NCBI GenBank assembly: GCA_000149265.1
Contig: CH002743.1
Coordinates: forward strand, 105,185 to 169,184
Direction: 5' to 3'
From: Ciona savignyi
Taxonomy: Eukaryota; Chordata; Ascidiacea; Phlebobranchia; Cionidae
DNA length: 64,000 nt
The notes under the pieces were generated by a model that saw only the letters and a program-made list of their open reading frames with translations, made no database searches and was not told the origin of the DNA. Numbering within the stretch: position 1 is the stretch's first letter; every line of letters starts with the position of its first letter. Made by a program: the position numbers and the translations under genes. Below, piece after piece: positions 37,591-48,817 of the stretch.

Positions 37591-40146
37591 TGTAGCATTT
37601 CGTATAGTATATATTTGTTTTAATTTATGTATAAAATATTTTGTGTTTTAACGTCGTTTTTTTGCGTTTCAAGTTTACCGACTCTCACGTTTTATTACTT
37701 TGTACGTAGTTATCACCTTGTACGGGCCTTTTGTATTTTTGCCGTTTAAATCATTAACATAGTTTTTTTCACCCAATTCCCACAGTTAGTCAAACGTGCA
37801 GATGTGAAACGTCTCGCACGTAAACTTTTCGCACCTTGTAAAGTCCCTATATATTCTGGAAATTTAAATAACCTAAAAAAAAACTACAATAACCTACAAT
37901 AAAGTACTTGAGATAACTTGCGTTATGCTGTATAACGTACTAAGTAACTCGCTTCGAGAATAAACCGTATATTGAATGAGACGCAGAATACAACTAAAGT
38001 GAATCAAGAGTTATAGACTTCGAGTTTAAGATCAAGACATTACAAGTCGTGGCTATACAACTATATTAGTGGGATTTTTGAGGACAGAGCAAGCTATGTC
38101 AAGTTCAAAATAACCAGAATAAAGATATCTATCGAAAAGCGACGAGCAGAAATTTAAAAAGCGCGAGCCCACATTGTTGAGCCCGACGTGATAATGGACA
38201 CGCACCTTATCGAAACGAACAATATCCGACGTCAACTTCAACTAGAAGTTTCAAGTACATTGGCAACGACGAGTGGCCCAACGCAATTTATCTAAGAAGC
38301 AATTTCAAAACCAAGCAACTTCAAGCATCAAGTAAGAAACGCCCCTTTTCGCTGGACGAAGTTGGTGACTATATAACAAGACAACGCACTCTATTCAAAT
38401 CAAGTTGATAAGCATCGTCTCCGCCGACGAAAGAAGAGAATACGCAAGACGACGTTCCCTTTACGAAATATGAAAGGGTTGTATTATTATTTTTGTAGCT
38501 TCTAGATTATTTTTTTGTTTTATTATTATTTTTTATACTATATATATGTAATTATTAGTCTGCAACGATTGCAAATACTAGTGTTCCTGGTTTGGTTGAA
38601 TGGTACTAGGCTATTGCAAGAATGCATAATATCGGTGTTTTACTCTACAGACTTCTTACAAACACGAAGAGCAAACGCGCCTTCAACAACTGCTACATAT
38701 GCACTCCATCTTAAACAAGGTCAGTAACGCTTTTACGATTATGCTATCATGAGCTTGAGTCAATGATGCCATGCTGCGCCAACCCATCCGGTATATTAGG
38801 CGCATTTACACGTTGAACGACGTTTGTTTTGTTCGTTCGCGCCAGTTTTCATTGTTACCGCCGACAAGGCGTTAGTTTTCTTTTAATCGCGCCTCACGCA
38901 AATTATGCGTTTCGTTCAAGCGATTACACACTCGTTTTAGCAGCGGCTCGAGTTTTGTTTCTTATTCTGCGAAGTCAGATAGCCCCTGCCCCGCGCGTTT
39001 GCGCTCATGCTGTGTAAATAAGTGAGCGTACCCGCTTCACAACGCCACAGTTTATTAAACGATACCAGCGTACTTCTGTATAGCTATGGTAATCGCGCCG
39101 CATGTAATGCGATGTCTAATTGTCTAATCGCCTCTCAGTCAATGTGTCGGATGTTCCGAACCGAATATATTTCGTGTGTAAAACAGGCTTTTACAAACAC
39201 CGCACAGTAATGACGAGACACGGCTTATGTCCTGCTTACTAAAAGTTTTCTTTTGTTTGTTGATGGAAACACATTCGCGCAAGATTATTTCCCTAATTCG
39301 TTACGAGTCGTAAAACCTACATATGACAGGTCGCTCGGTTTTTGTTTTTTTTTGCGTTTTTATTAATTGCGCTTTTCGTCGCATATAGCGAGATCATCGC
39401 TGCATTTATTTCATGCTCACTCGGTAGTGAGTAACCAGGCGTACACGCCTTGGTTTATTAGCTGGCAAAGTATGGAAATGTGGCTCATGTGATGCAAATT
39501 GAGGCGTTGCTACCTTGAATGTGAGATGTCACTTTCACTACATATTATATAACATTTATCACGCATTAACATACATGACACCAGATTGTAATGCACGATT
39601 GCACAATTCTAGCGTTGTACTTAATTCGCCCAACCCGGTTATTCTAGTTTTTGCAAGTTCAACTGTCCACCAATTAATTCCTCAATCAGTTCTGTGGCAC
39701 TTTTGTTTGAACTCTCATCAGCTGTCAGATCAATCAAAGGTTCGCTGTCCATTTTGTTCATAACTTAAATTTAATAATGTTGAAGCTAAATCTCAACAGT
39801 CGGCGCGATGTTTGGGCCGTGACGAATAAGTGACTATTCTCATTTAATGCTCGATTCAAAGTGTATTCAGGTCAAACGTTCCAAAATAATTCAAACAACA
39901 ATATCAGGAGTCAGGAGTCAGGAGATTAAATTTAGTTATTGATAGTCACTAATAAATAAACAAAAACATATTAATACAAATTAATCTTATATAAAGGTTA
40001 CAACTGACTTATGACATCGCAGAAAACTGGCGCAAAACTGAAACACGAGTTTGGAAAATGAAACAAAGAACCGAAAGTTCGCCGATAGGTGGCGCAATAA
40101 ATATTATAAACAACCCGGGTCACACAGTACTGTAAAAGGGAATTGT
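37591..40146. other. Unique region without a recognised gene
   Basis: About 2.5 kb between the end of the 8.2-kb duplication and the receptor fragment E. Short open frames (up to ~82 codons) are unrelated to each other and lack family motifs. A triplicated GGAGTCA/AGGAGTCA run lies near 39905. No tRNA or repeat family identified. Confidence 0.5.
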
Positions 40147-40154
40147 TGACGTCA
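40147..40154. promoter_or_regulatory. Perfect CRE palindrome (TGACGTCA) just upstream of an ATG
   Basis: TTGACGTCAACAATG: an exact bZIP/CREB-type site begins at 40147 and lies about 4 bp before the ATG at ~40158 that opens fragment E. It sits at the junction where E diverges from copy A. An 8-bp match occurs by chance often enough that its function is only a suggestion. Confidence 0.3.
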
Positions 40155-40157
40155 ACA

Positions 40158-41396
40158 ATGTCTGACTACAAATCAAAAGATCGAACATGTGTTTTTTTCG
40201 CCGTTTTCGCGGTTTCTTTTCAGCCAATTTTATTTCTTATGTTTAACATGAACGTTTTTATTCGCATGGTGTTTAAGGAATTTCAACAATCATCTTTACC
40301 AGGTTTTGAGAGTTGTCTTCTTTGTTTCCCAATGACGTTCGTCGTCACCACACTTTTTCGTTTATGCCAAAGGAGGTCTAGTGTTCAAGAGAAGCATGTT
40401 GAAGGTTCAGCTGGATTTCACACGGTAAACCAATTGAAGCCCAAAGATTCTACGGCTGAGCGCAAACAGGAACGGCGAGTTTCAAAAGACAAATACAAAA
40501 CCCGTCGCCGATCTCGTCAACAGCGCCGCTCTTTAAAAGGAATTAGGGGGATTGATCCGTTTTCCAATACGTCAAAGTTGACCTCCAGACGAGATTCAGA
40601 TCAACACCGAATAAAGAAAAATCCACACTACGGAAATAGTCGGCGGGCGTCTAGAGAACCGGAAAAGTACCATGCGAATATCCAAGCTAGATCACCAAGA
40701 TATAGTTCTTCAACATCGCGGAAACGCTCCAGGGATTATGAGTATCGAAGGCCATCGACAAGTCTAGGTCCGTCCTACGGAATACGCAGGACGCTTGACG
40801 CAAACGTTAAGAAAGTTAAGTTTGAAGAATTTAATCGATTTGGCTTAGAAGATTCACATCTATTGCAAAGGAAGTCGCCAGAAGTGACATCTTCACGATC
40901 CTATGCCCCCAACCCTTCTGAAGGGTAAGTTCGTCGAACCACAGTGTGGTTTTATGTTTCCAAATTCGTTTTTAATGCAACGCACTTTATTTCAGGATGT
41001 ACGGCTTGTCAACAGATGCTACAGCTACCAATCGAATACGTCATCCATTGGTTGATATTGATCCATATTCCGCTGATTTTCGACCTCTGCCTCCTTCCTT
41101 TGTTATTGTTCCTTGGACAATCATTTTCGCCTCCGTGGTTGGTTCAAGCGTCATATGCGTCATGTACGGTATGACGTATGGCCTGGACACGTGCATAAAA
41201 TGGTTAGTCACTCTCTGTTGCCTTTAGGTTTTTGTCGACCTTATCATTTTTTACAGGTTGTTTTCATTATCCGTTGGTTTCTTGAATAGCTTTATGATAC
41301 TTGAACCGTTAAAAGCACTGTTACTCGCTTATTTTAAAGTGGTAAACAACCCGCGCCATGACTTATCAGACTGGTTAACTCCAATAACAGACAAAG
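40158..41396 (+). pseudogene. s-Themis-like 3' fragment E (loop and last TM exons)
   Basis: Exons 40303-40924, 40996-41202 and 41257-41396 have exactly the lengths (622, 207, 140 nt) of the last three exons of copies A and B. They encode TM3, the basic Ser/Arg loop, TM4 and TM5. The duplicated segment begins at 40158, inside what is an intron in copy A (position ~9908), and E is closer to A than to B in the loop. All upstream domains are absent. The copied intron happens to be open and in frame with the exon from an ATG near 40158, so a short multi-TM protein is possible. A dead fragment is the simpler reading. Confidence 0.75.
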
Positions 41397-44300
41397 GTGA
41401 GGATTTGCCTGATTCAATTCATTTCAATTAAAACCGATATTTTGCAATCAGTTTATCCGCGACGCCGAAGACGTAGGAAAAGTTCGCGAGGTAAGAAAAT
41501 GAAGTAAATCCAGGTTGATGGAACAGCGAAACACGATTCAACGAAGCATCAGAGATAGCTACTTTATCGTTGAACATTAATTTGTTTGGCAGAAAATCGT
41601 CTTGGAATAAAATCTCCATATTTTGCTGCCAATTATACCTATACCTTTTAAATAATTATCATGACATTCAAATTTAAGCATAACTTACTTAAGATACTAT
41701 ATTAAAAAACAATTGGAAGTTCTATAATCAATCGTAAATATTTTCGGGTTGTTTTTTGACAATTAAAACTATTTTTTATTTGTTTTGGATTTTAGTTACC
41801 GGTAGATGTCGTTAGCCATCTTTGTAGAAGTTTATACATGAGGGTAACGTATTGCAGTCTAAGGGTTAAAGCGACCTATTTAGAATTCTATAAAACACGT
41901 GAAATAATATTTCCCAAAGGTAAAATATTAATTAGAGTTTATGTGATACTGATGTGGGTTACACGTCAAGAATTTCTAAAAAAACACATAAATATCCAGA
42001 GTTTTAATCAAATCTTTGTTAGATTAGCGTGATAAGTGCTGTTCCACTTTCGTTCAACAATATTAGACGTAAAATGAAAGTTTCAAGATTAACCCTTATT
42101 AATCAAATCCTATATTCGTTATTTTAGGTCCAAACAATGCAGAACCTTAGGTATGAAAGACAACCTTCACAATAACATATTCGCTAGAATGGAAAATTCC
42201 TCCGGATTGTTTCGTTAAGTTTTAACCACCAACAAAACACATCCGCTCAATCAGGGATATACGCTTTCCTCATTGCTAAAAAACGTGCTAAGCCCAAGGA
42301 ATGTTGGAACTAGTCATAACATTATCGAGATGCGACGAGTGAAAATGGGAAGTATTTCGCACGAAGCTAGCTACTCTTTCGGATAAACAAGCGCCAAAGC
42401 TTGCCTTATTTTGCGTATCGTCATATTACGTGGTTAAAACGTTTTAGGTGCAAAGCATATGAAGAACCGATATTTTTTACGTAACCTCCAAAGGACTTCG
42501 GTTGTCTGAAGTCACCGCTGGTAACTTTGATTTCACCGTGCTAAGAGGTGAATCAAGCACTCATTTCCCATACTTCTGCCTATTGCTATATTTCATGTAC
42601 AACACAATACAATTCATATAGGTTTTGTTTTATTTGGTTCTGTTAAATTAACGTTTTGTTCTTCATGTAAACTTACTCCAAAGTTAGCAGTAGCAACAAA
42701 CTGATAGCTTTTTTTCGTTTTTTTAACTAACCAACCTTTTAAGTAAAATTTTAGGCATGACTCGCACGGTAGTTTAAACCTAAAATACCAAGTTTGCAGT
42801 AAAATTGTCCCGCTTCCAAATTAATTATACCACATAAAGGATATATATCCCCGTAGTAATCTTTAAAATGTGAAAAGTTGAGATTTTTATAGTTTTTGTA
42901 GGTAGGTATAAACTAATTGTCCCAGAGTTGTAAATATTATTCTTGTCCACATTCGGTCAACTAAATATAGGGACTAATTATTTTAATACGATACCACGAA
43001 AGGCAAGACATCGTGTTTAAATTTTTTTCATCTCGCGTTTTTCAACTCTCGAGGTAAAGAAAATACATTTTAATCTGAACGTGGGTCGGTAATCAACTCT
43101 TGTAGCATTACAATATTGCTGCAAAATTAGACATGCATGTTTGTTATTTTATGTAAAAACAAAGCAAAACTTAACGTATGAAACAGAACCTTCACAACAA
43201 CATATTCGCTAGAATGGAAAATTCCACTGGATTGTTTGCGTTAAGCTTTACCACCATCAACAAAAAACATCTGCTCAATCAGGGATATACGCTTTCCTTA
43301 ATGTGAGAGAACGTGCTGAGCCCAAGAAAATTTGCAACGAGTCATACTATTATCGAGATGCGATGAGTAAAATGGGAAGTATTTCGCACGAAGCGACTCT
43401 TTCGGATAAACAAGCACCAAAGCTTGCCTTATTTTGCGTATCGTCATATTAAGTGGTTAAAACGTTTTTTTGGTGCAAATTATATGAAGAACCGATATTT
43501 GTTCTGGTGTTACTTTTTTTGACAATGATGTTATTAAAAATTATTACACTGAAATTATATGTCGCTTTATTTTTTAATCGATTTATTTTTTTCTTCCATC
43601 GGATTTGTTCTCGGTACAGTTAGTGTGCATACTTGTGGTCGAATTTAAACATAAACCTAAAAAGACAGCTCTTGATAATATCTTTTTATTAACGTAAAGA
43701 TCTTAAAAGGATTTCGGATTTCTGAATTCACCGCTGGTAACTTTAATTTAACAGTGTCAAGAGGTTAATCCAACACTCATTTCCCGTACTTCTGCCTATT
43801 GCTATATTTTATGTACAACACAATACAATTTATATAGGTTTGGTTTTATTTGGTTCCGTTAAATTAACGTTTTGTTCTTCATGTAGACTTTGTTACCAAT
43901 AAGCCTACTCCAAAGTTCTCAGTAGCAACAAGCTGATCGATTTTAGCTAGCCAACCTTTTGGGTGAAATTTTAGGTATGACTCGCAAATACGTAGTAAAA
44001 TCCTAAAATGCCAAGCTTGCAGTAAAATTATCCCGCTTCCAAATTAATTATACCACATTAAGGATATTAATCCTCTTATCAATCTTTAAAATGTGAAAAG
44101 TTGAGATTTTTATAGTTTTTGTATGTAGGTATAAACTAATTGTCCCAGAGTTGTAAATATTTTTCTTGTCCATATTTGGTCAACACAATTTAGGGACTAA
44201 TTATTTTATTAAGATACCACGAAAGGCAAGACACCGTGTTTAAAAACACCTTATCTCGCGTTTTTAAACTCTCGAGGTAAAGAAAATACATTTTAATCTA

Positions 44301-45000
44301 AACGTGGGTCGGTAATCGGGTATTGTAGCATTACAATATTGCTGTAAGATTAGACATGCATGTTCGTTATCTTAGGTTCAAACAAAGCATAACCCTCCGT
44401 ATGAAACACAACCTTCACAACAACATATTCGCTAGAATGGAAAATTCCACTGGATTGTTTGCGTTAAGCTTTAACCACCAACAAAAAACATCTGCTCAAT
44501 CAGGGATATACGCTTTCCGTAATGCTAGAAAACGTGCTGAACCCAAGGAAAGATGCAACGAGTCATACTATTATCGAGATGCGACGAGTGAAAATGGGAA
44601 GTATTTCGCACGAACCGACTCTTTCGGATAAACAAGCGACAAAGCTTGTTTTATTTTGCGCATCGTCATCTTAAGTGGTTAAAACGTTTTTGGTGCAAGG
44701 TTTATGAAGAACCGATATATTTTCTGGTGTTACCTTTTTGACTGTGATATTTTTTTAAATTATTACACTGGAATTATATGTCGCTTTATTCTTATATCGG
44801 ATTTGTTGTCGGCATATTGGTGTGCATACCTGTGGTCGAATTTAAACATAAACCCAAAAAACAGCTAATGAAAATATCCATGTATTAACGTAAAGTCCTC
44901 AAAAGTATGTCCGAAGTCACCGCTGGTAACGTTAAGTGCTGGCTGCTGTATATTTGATATATTATTAGGTTGGTTACCATAGAAATGTGCCTTTTTACTG
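41397..45000. repeat. Downstream tail-unit array after fragment E
   Basis: Three more copies of the ~330-bp tail unit, at about 42120-42450, 43150-43470 and 44360-44690, spaced roughly 1.0-1.2 kb apart. 43150-44380 is nearly identical to 27450-28680. The possible terminal exon (GPNNAEP, stop) is at 42128-42150. In the last unit the frame from ~44376 to 44631 is fully open (includes QSGIYAFRNARKRAEPK); in the others it is broken. Its incoming phase does not match the receptor donor. Confidence 0.7.
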
Positions 45001-45387
45001 AATAAAACTTATGTAATCAGTGACAAGTTTATCATAAGTTCGAAACTTTGCCCGTGTAAAAGAAAACAAAAGAAAAATACTAAAAATTACAAAGAGAATC
45101 ATTTATAACCTTTGGCAAGACAAAAAGCGGACGTTGCCTGCAATTAAATAGATGTTTAATGGGATAAACAAAAACTGCTTTTTAAAGTGCTAAGGTACAA
45201 ACCAAACTGTGGGTAAGAAATGTAAAAGAATCTACTTGGTAGATATTTTTCGTTAAGAAAGATTCTATGACCAATACAAACATACGCTCAATCCAGGATA
45301 TACGATATCCGCAATGTTAGAGAACGTGCTAAGCAGTCAAACGAAGAAAGGGCTGGGTATTTTAAAAAACAGAAAAAGTGCTTCTGC

Positions 45388-45395
45388 TATAAATA
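45388..45395 (+). promoter_or_regulatory. TATA box of the arginine-rich peptide gene
   Basis: TATAAATA lies 117 bp upstream of the start codon. A transcription start near 45418-45425 would give a short 5' UTR exon ending at the donor AAAG|GTAAGAG (45444/45445). Sequence just upstream (45285-45330) is a degenerate copy of the receptor tail unit. Confidence 0.6.
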
Positions 45396-45504
45396 CCAAC
45401 CCTCTATCGAACAAAGTTATCTTTCTTGAAAGACTACTGCAAAGGTAAGAGTATCTCTATCTACCTGAAAAGAAGATTGTTGGTGACAACGATAAATTTT
45501 GCAG

Positions 45505-45803
45505 ATGAATAAGGCTCTCTTCGTACTCCTTCTCGCACTTGTGCTTTTGATGACTGAAGAATCCGACGCTTGGCGTCGTCGTCGCAGAGTTGTTCGCAGA
45601 CGCAGACGCTGGGTATGGAACCAAAAGGAACAACAGCAAGAACAGCCAGGTAATATTAACCAAATGTACCGATTAGGCATCCTATCATCTTAATGTTTAG
45701 CTAAGTATTTATGTGTATGGGGGCCTAACCTAAAAAAAATTATTTAGAAATGGAGGCCGATCTGCTGGACGTCGACAATAACGTCGACAATAACGAAGAG
45801 TAA
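45505..45803 (+). CDS. Secreted arginine-rich peptide precursor, antimicrobial-peptide-like
   Basis: Two coding exons, join(45505-45649, 45748-45803), 66 residues. The ATG directly follows the acceptor TTTTGCAG of a 5' UTR intron (45445-45504). The signal peptide MNKALFVLLLALVLLM...SDA is followed by a very cationic, Trp-bounded block WRRRRRVVRRRRRW, a Gln/Glu linker, and an acidic tail (EMEADLLDVDNN...EE) in the second exon. Signal, cationic core and anionic propiece is the layout of tunicate haemocyte antimicrobial precursors such as the Ciona MAM/PAP families. A further intron in the 3' UTR (about 45827-45885) and AATAAA at 45927-45932 complete the gene. A basic processed hormone or nucleic-acid-binding peptide are alternatives. 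Mature ends and activity are inferred only. Confidence 0.7.
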
Positions 45804-45926
45804 GCACTCAGCGGTAACCAACAAGGTAATATTTGTTTTTATCTGAATTATATGTTGCCTGACTATCACATTTATTTTCTTCAGGTCGACATTTAGCACG
45901 AAACCTTGATTCAATTTACCGAACCA

Positions 45927-45932
45927 AATAAA
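45927..45932 (+). terminator. Polyadenylation signal AATAAA
   Basis: Canonical hexamer 124 bp after the stop codon of the arginine-rich peptide gene, followed by AT-rich sequence. Confidence 0.6.
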
Positions 45933-46429
45933 AAAATTATATATGTAAATCGTATAGCGTTGTGCTTGAAATTAGGAAGATGTGTAAGGTTACAGAAGGC
46001 AATCAATATACAATAAAAAAACAATTTTGGGCATAACGAAATTAGAAAATAAAAAACCGGATTTCTTTTAAAATCTATGTCAAGAGTTCTTGTTTTTGGA
46101 AAATATTAACGAGATAATTTACAACACAACACAGCAGTAAACAGTGGTAAAATCGCCCTTAACATAGAAACATTTACGCATTATACGCCAAATTAACATT
46201 TTAAAAGATTAGTTTCTCATTGCGAGCAACTTATTTCATCAATTTTGAATAAATTTTGTCATCAGATGTAAGTCCACTTTACAAAGATGCTGCTGGAAAT
46301 GTAGGATTTTAAAAATTACATTAAGAAACACCCCAATACTTTCAAGTCGGTAAATCGGCAGTTTTCTCACCGTATAAAATATATCACAGCTTATATAGTT
46401 TAACGTCCAGATATACTGTTCATAATTGA

Positions 46430-47319
46430 GATGTCGTATATAGAAGGCGTTCAACTAATTATTCTCCCTATCTCCCCAATGCAAACTGACCTCACAAAAA
46501 CGGCTGTCACTCAAAATCCTTACATAAGAAGTGTAAGATTTTTTCACAATTTAAAATTAAAGCTTGGATCTGCAACCAAAACTCAAAACCCTTCAAAATT
46601 TTATTTAAAAATTTTGAGCTCATTCCCCTTCGTACATCGGCAACTTTTTCCCAACAAAACAGCCAGCAGATGCACAATCAACACCTTTATTTTCCAAAGC
46701 ACTGCTCCACAACTACAAAACTTTACAGCTAAACAAGAACACCGACGCGCAGCCTAGCACATGCTGCCTTCAACCAAACAAACATTGGGGAATCACCACC
46801 ATTGTTACTCAGCAAAACACTCGTTTAAAAACAACGTCTCATTGAGGGTAACACTTATTACATCCGCCCGCGCATAGAGGTCTTAATTGGTTATACGCCA
46901 TCTATAGTTAACCCTCTAACAAGTTTTAACCGAATTGCCATAGATTTGTTTCTGAAAGCACAAATTAATGGGTCTCATAGTTACCAAACCAAATTTTTTT
47001 AAACCAAATTTATTTTCAAGCATCCGTTAGGCTGGGTGCCAGTTCTCGTTTAGAGATGAGATTTTGTAATACAGTAGTGGATTAAATTGTGTTGATTTTG
47101 TATCTGCTAGCCGTTTTGTTGCCGATGTATGGAGGGGTATGATCTCAAAATGTTTAAGTAAAAATTAGAAGTTGTTTTGACTTTAGGTTGCAGATGCAAA
47201 CTTTAATTTTAAATTATAAAAAAAAACTTTCTGTGCCAGGATTTTGAGTGACAGCCCTTTTTATGAGGTCCGTTTGCATTGGAGAGATAATAATTAGTTC
47301 AACGCCTGCTATATACATC
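46430..47319. mobile_element. MITE-like element with ~85-bp terminal inverted repeats
   Basis: The left end (GATGTCGTATATAGAAGGCG then TTCAACTAATTATT) and the reverse complement of the right end (GATGTATATAGCAGGCG then TTGAACTAATTATT) match for about 85 bp with scattered differences, through GGCTGTCACTCAAAATCC. The ~890-bp element contains no transposase; an open frame at its left end is part of the repeat. TATA at the ends may be the target duplication. Family not assigned. Confidence 0.75.
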
Positions 47320-47815
47320 TTTAAATACACATGTTACCAATTGCTTCGCGGAGGTCTGAGAAAACAGAAATTACATATGTTACACATATCGAGACATAAT
47401 TAAAAGATCAAGGTTTAGAAAAAAGTACAATTTTATTTTGGCCTTTATTTAAAAGGATGGACGTAAGAAACCAGCAATTGCAATATATAATTTTAAATTA
47501 AAAAACATAATAGTCCTGTAAATTAAAAAACATAATACCCATTTTCCGCAAAAGTTCCCTAACTCAACCCCAATAATTAAAGAAGGAGATGTGGGTTAAA
47601 AGATTTATAGATGTATTGTAATAGGGACATTGCTTATGTTTAGGACAGGATTGTTATTGCCGTTAATGTTAATATGCAGGGGCTTTGTCAAACGTATTAT
47701 CATCACATTGTTTCGGCCCTGTCGACGGTTCATCGGACATGCAGTATATATGTCGTATTTGTTTGAGAAGTTCCTTAAGTTTTTTTTTATTAAATCCACC
47801 GGTGGTTAGGCGATA
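47320..47815. other. AT-rich spacer
   Basis: About 500 bp between two mobile elements; nothing recognised. Confidence 0.5.
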
Positions 47816-47820
47816 CCCGC

Positions 47821-48296
47821 TGTAAGATTTATCGTCGCAATTATTGTTTATATTATATCGATGTCACTAGGGAATAAGATCGGTATTGTATTCCCTTTTT
47901 TCCCACAATTTCACCGAACTATAAAACGCTCGTTTTTTACCGCATGAGCATTATCGTGAGGTAATCGGTCTTTTGGTAGTATGTTTTGGAATTAACGGTT
48001 AGAAAGAAGATGTGTATGACGTGCTTTGGCTCCTGTTCAGCCACAATTTGGTAAATATTGGTTTTATTTCTCAAACTAGTAATTTTTGTGATAATTAAAT
48101 TGTACATATATTTTCCCCTAGAAAACCGTCATTTCAAGACCTTTCATTTTCGCCATCATTCAAATTCGAATAAATTCACAAGTTTTGGACAATGACGCGT
48201 TATTTCAAACTCTGAATAAAGGACGCCGTCTATAAGCATACTGTAGCCTCTCACTAAGACAGGTGTTAGGAGCCAGCACCTTGTCGGGAAGTTACA
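47821..48296 (+). repeat. Left LTR of the BEL/Pao-like element
   Basis: 476 bp, TGTAAGATTTATCG ... GGGAAGTTACA. Same length as the right LTR. Confidence 0.9.
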
Positions 48297-48361
48297 TCGT
48301 TTTCAAATTTCTTGAACTACCGTCGTCGTTCTCGTCCAGTCGTCGTTCTCGTCCAGTCGTC

Positions 48362-48776
48362 GTTCCCTTTGCCGATTCCCGTTGCCGATTCCCGTCGCCG
48401 ATTCCCGTTGCCGATTCCCGTTGACGATTCCCGTTGACGATTCCCGTCGCCGATTCCCGTTGCCGATTCCCGTCGCCGATTCCCGTCGCCGATTCCCGTC
48501 GCCGATTCCCGTCGCCGATTCCCGTTGCCGATTCCCGTTGCCGATTCCCGTTGACGATTCCCGTTGACGATTCCCGTCGCCGATTCCCGTCGCCGATTCC
48601 CGTCGCCGATTCCCGTTGCCGATTCCCGTTGACGATTCCCGTTGACGATTCCCGTCGCCGATTCCCGTTGCCGATTCCCGTTGCCGATTCCCGTCGCCGA
48701 TTCCCGTCGCCGATTCCCGTCGCCGATTCCCGTTGACGATTCCCGTTGCCGATTCCCATCGCCGATTCCCGTTCCT
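48362..48776. repeat. 12-bp minisatellite in the retrotransposon leader
   Basis: About 34 tandem copies of CCGATTCCCGTY (variants GCCGATTCCCGT, GACGATTCCCGT), between the left LTR and the gag-like ATG. Because 12 is divisible by 3 and the unit lacks stops in several frames, long spurious frames appear on both strands. Confidence 0.93.
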
Positions 48777-48817
48777 GAACGTTTTCAATTCCGTTATTCC
48801 TGCTGATAAGTCGCAAA

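Noticed and set aside
38829..39210. Two 62-aa frames in GC-richer DNA
   Set aside because: No splice context, signal peptide or homology; consistent with chance.
44356..44631. 91-aa frame in the last tail unit as a separate gene
   Set aside because: The frame is broken in the other units, the incoming splice phase does not fit the receptor, and no promoter or signal peptide is seen. Kept only as a finding about tail units.
46431..46757. 108-aa plus-strand frame
   Set aside because: It begins inside the terminal inverted repeat of the MITE-like element and has no family motif.
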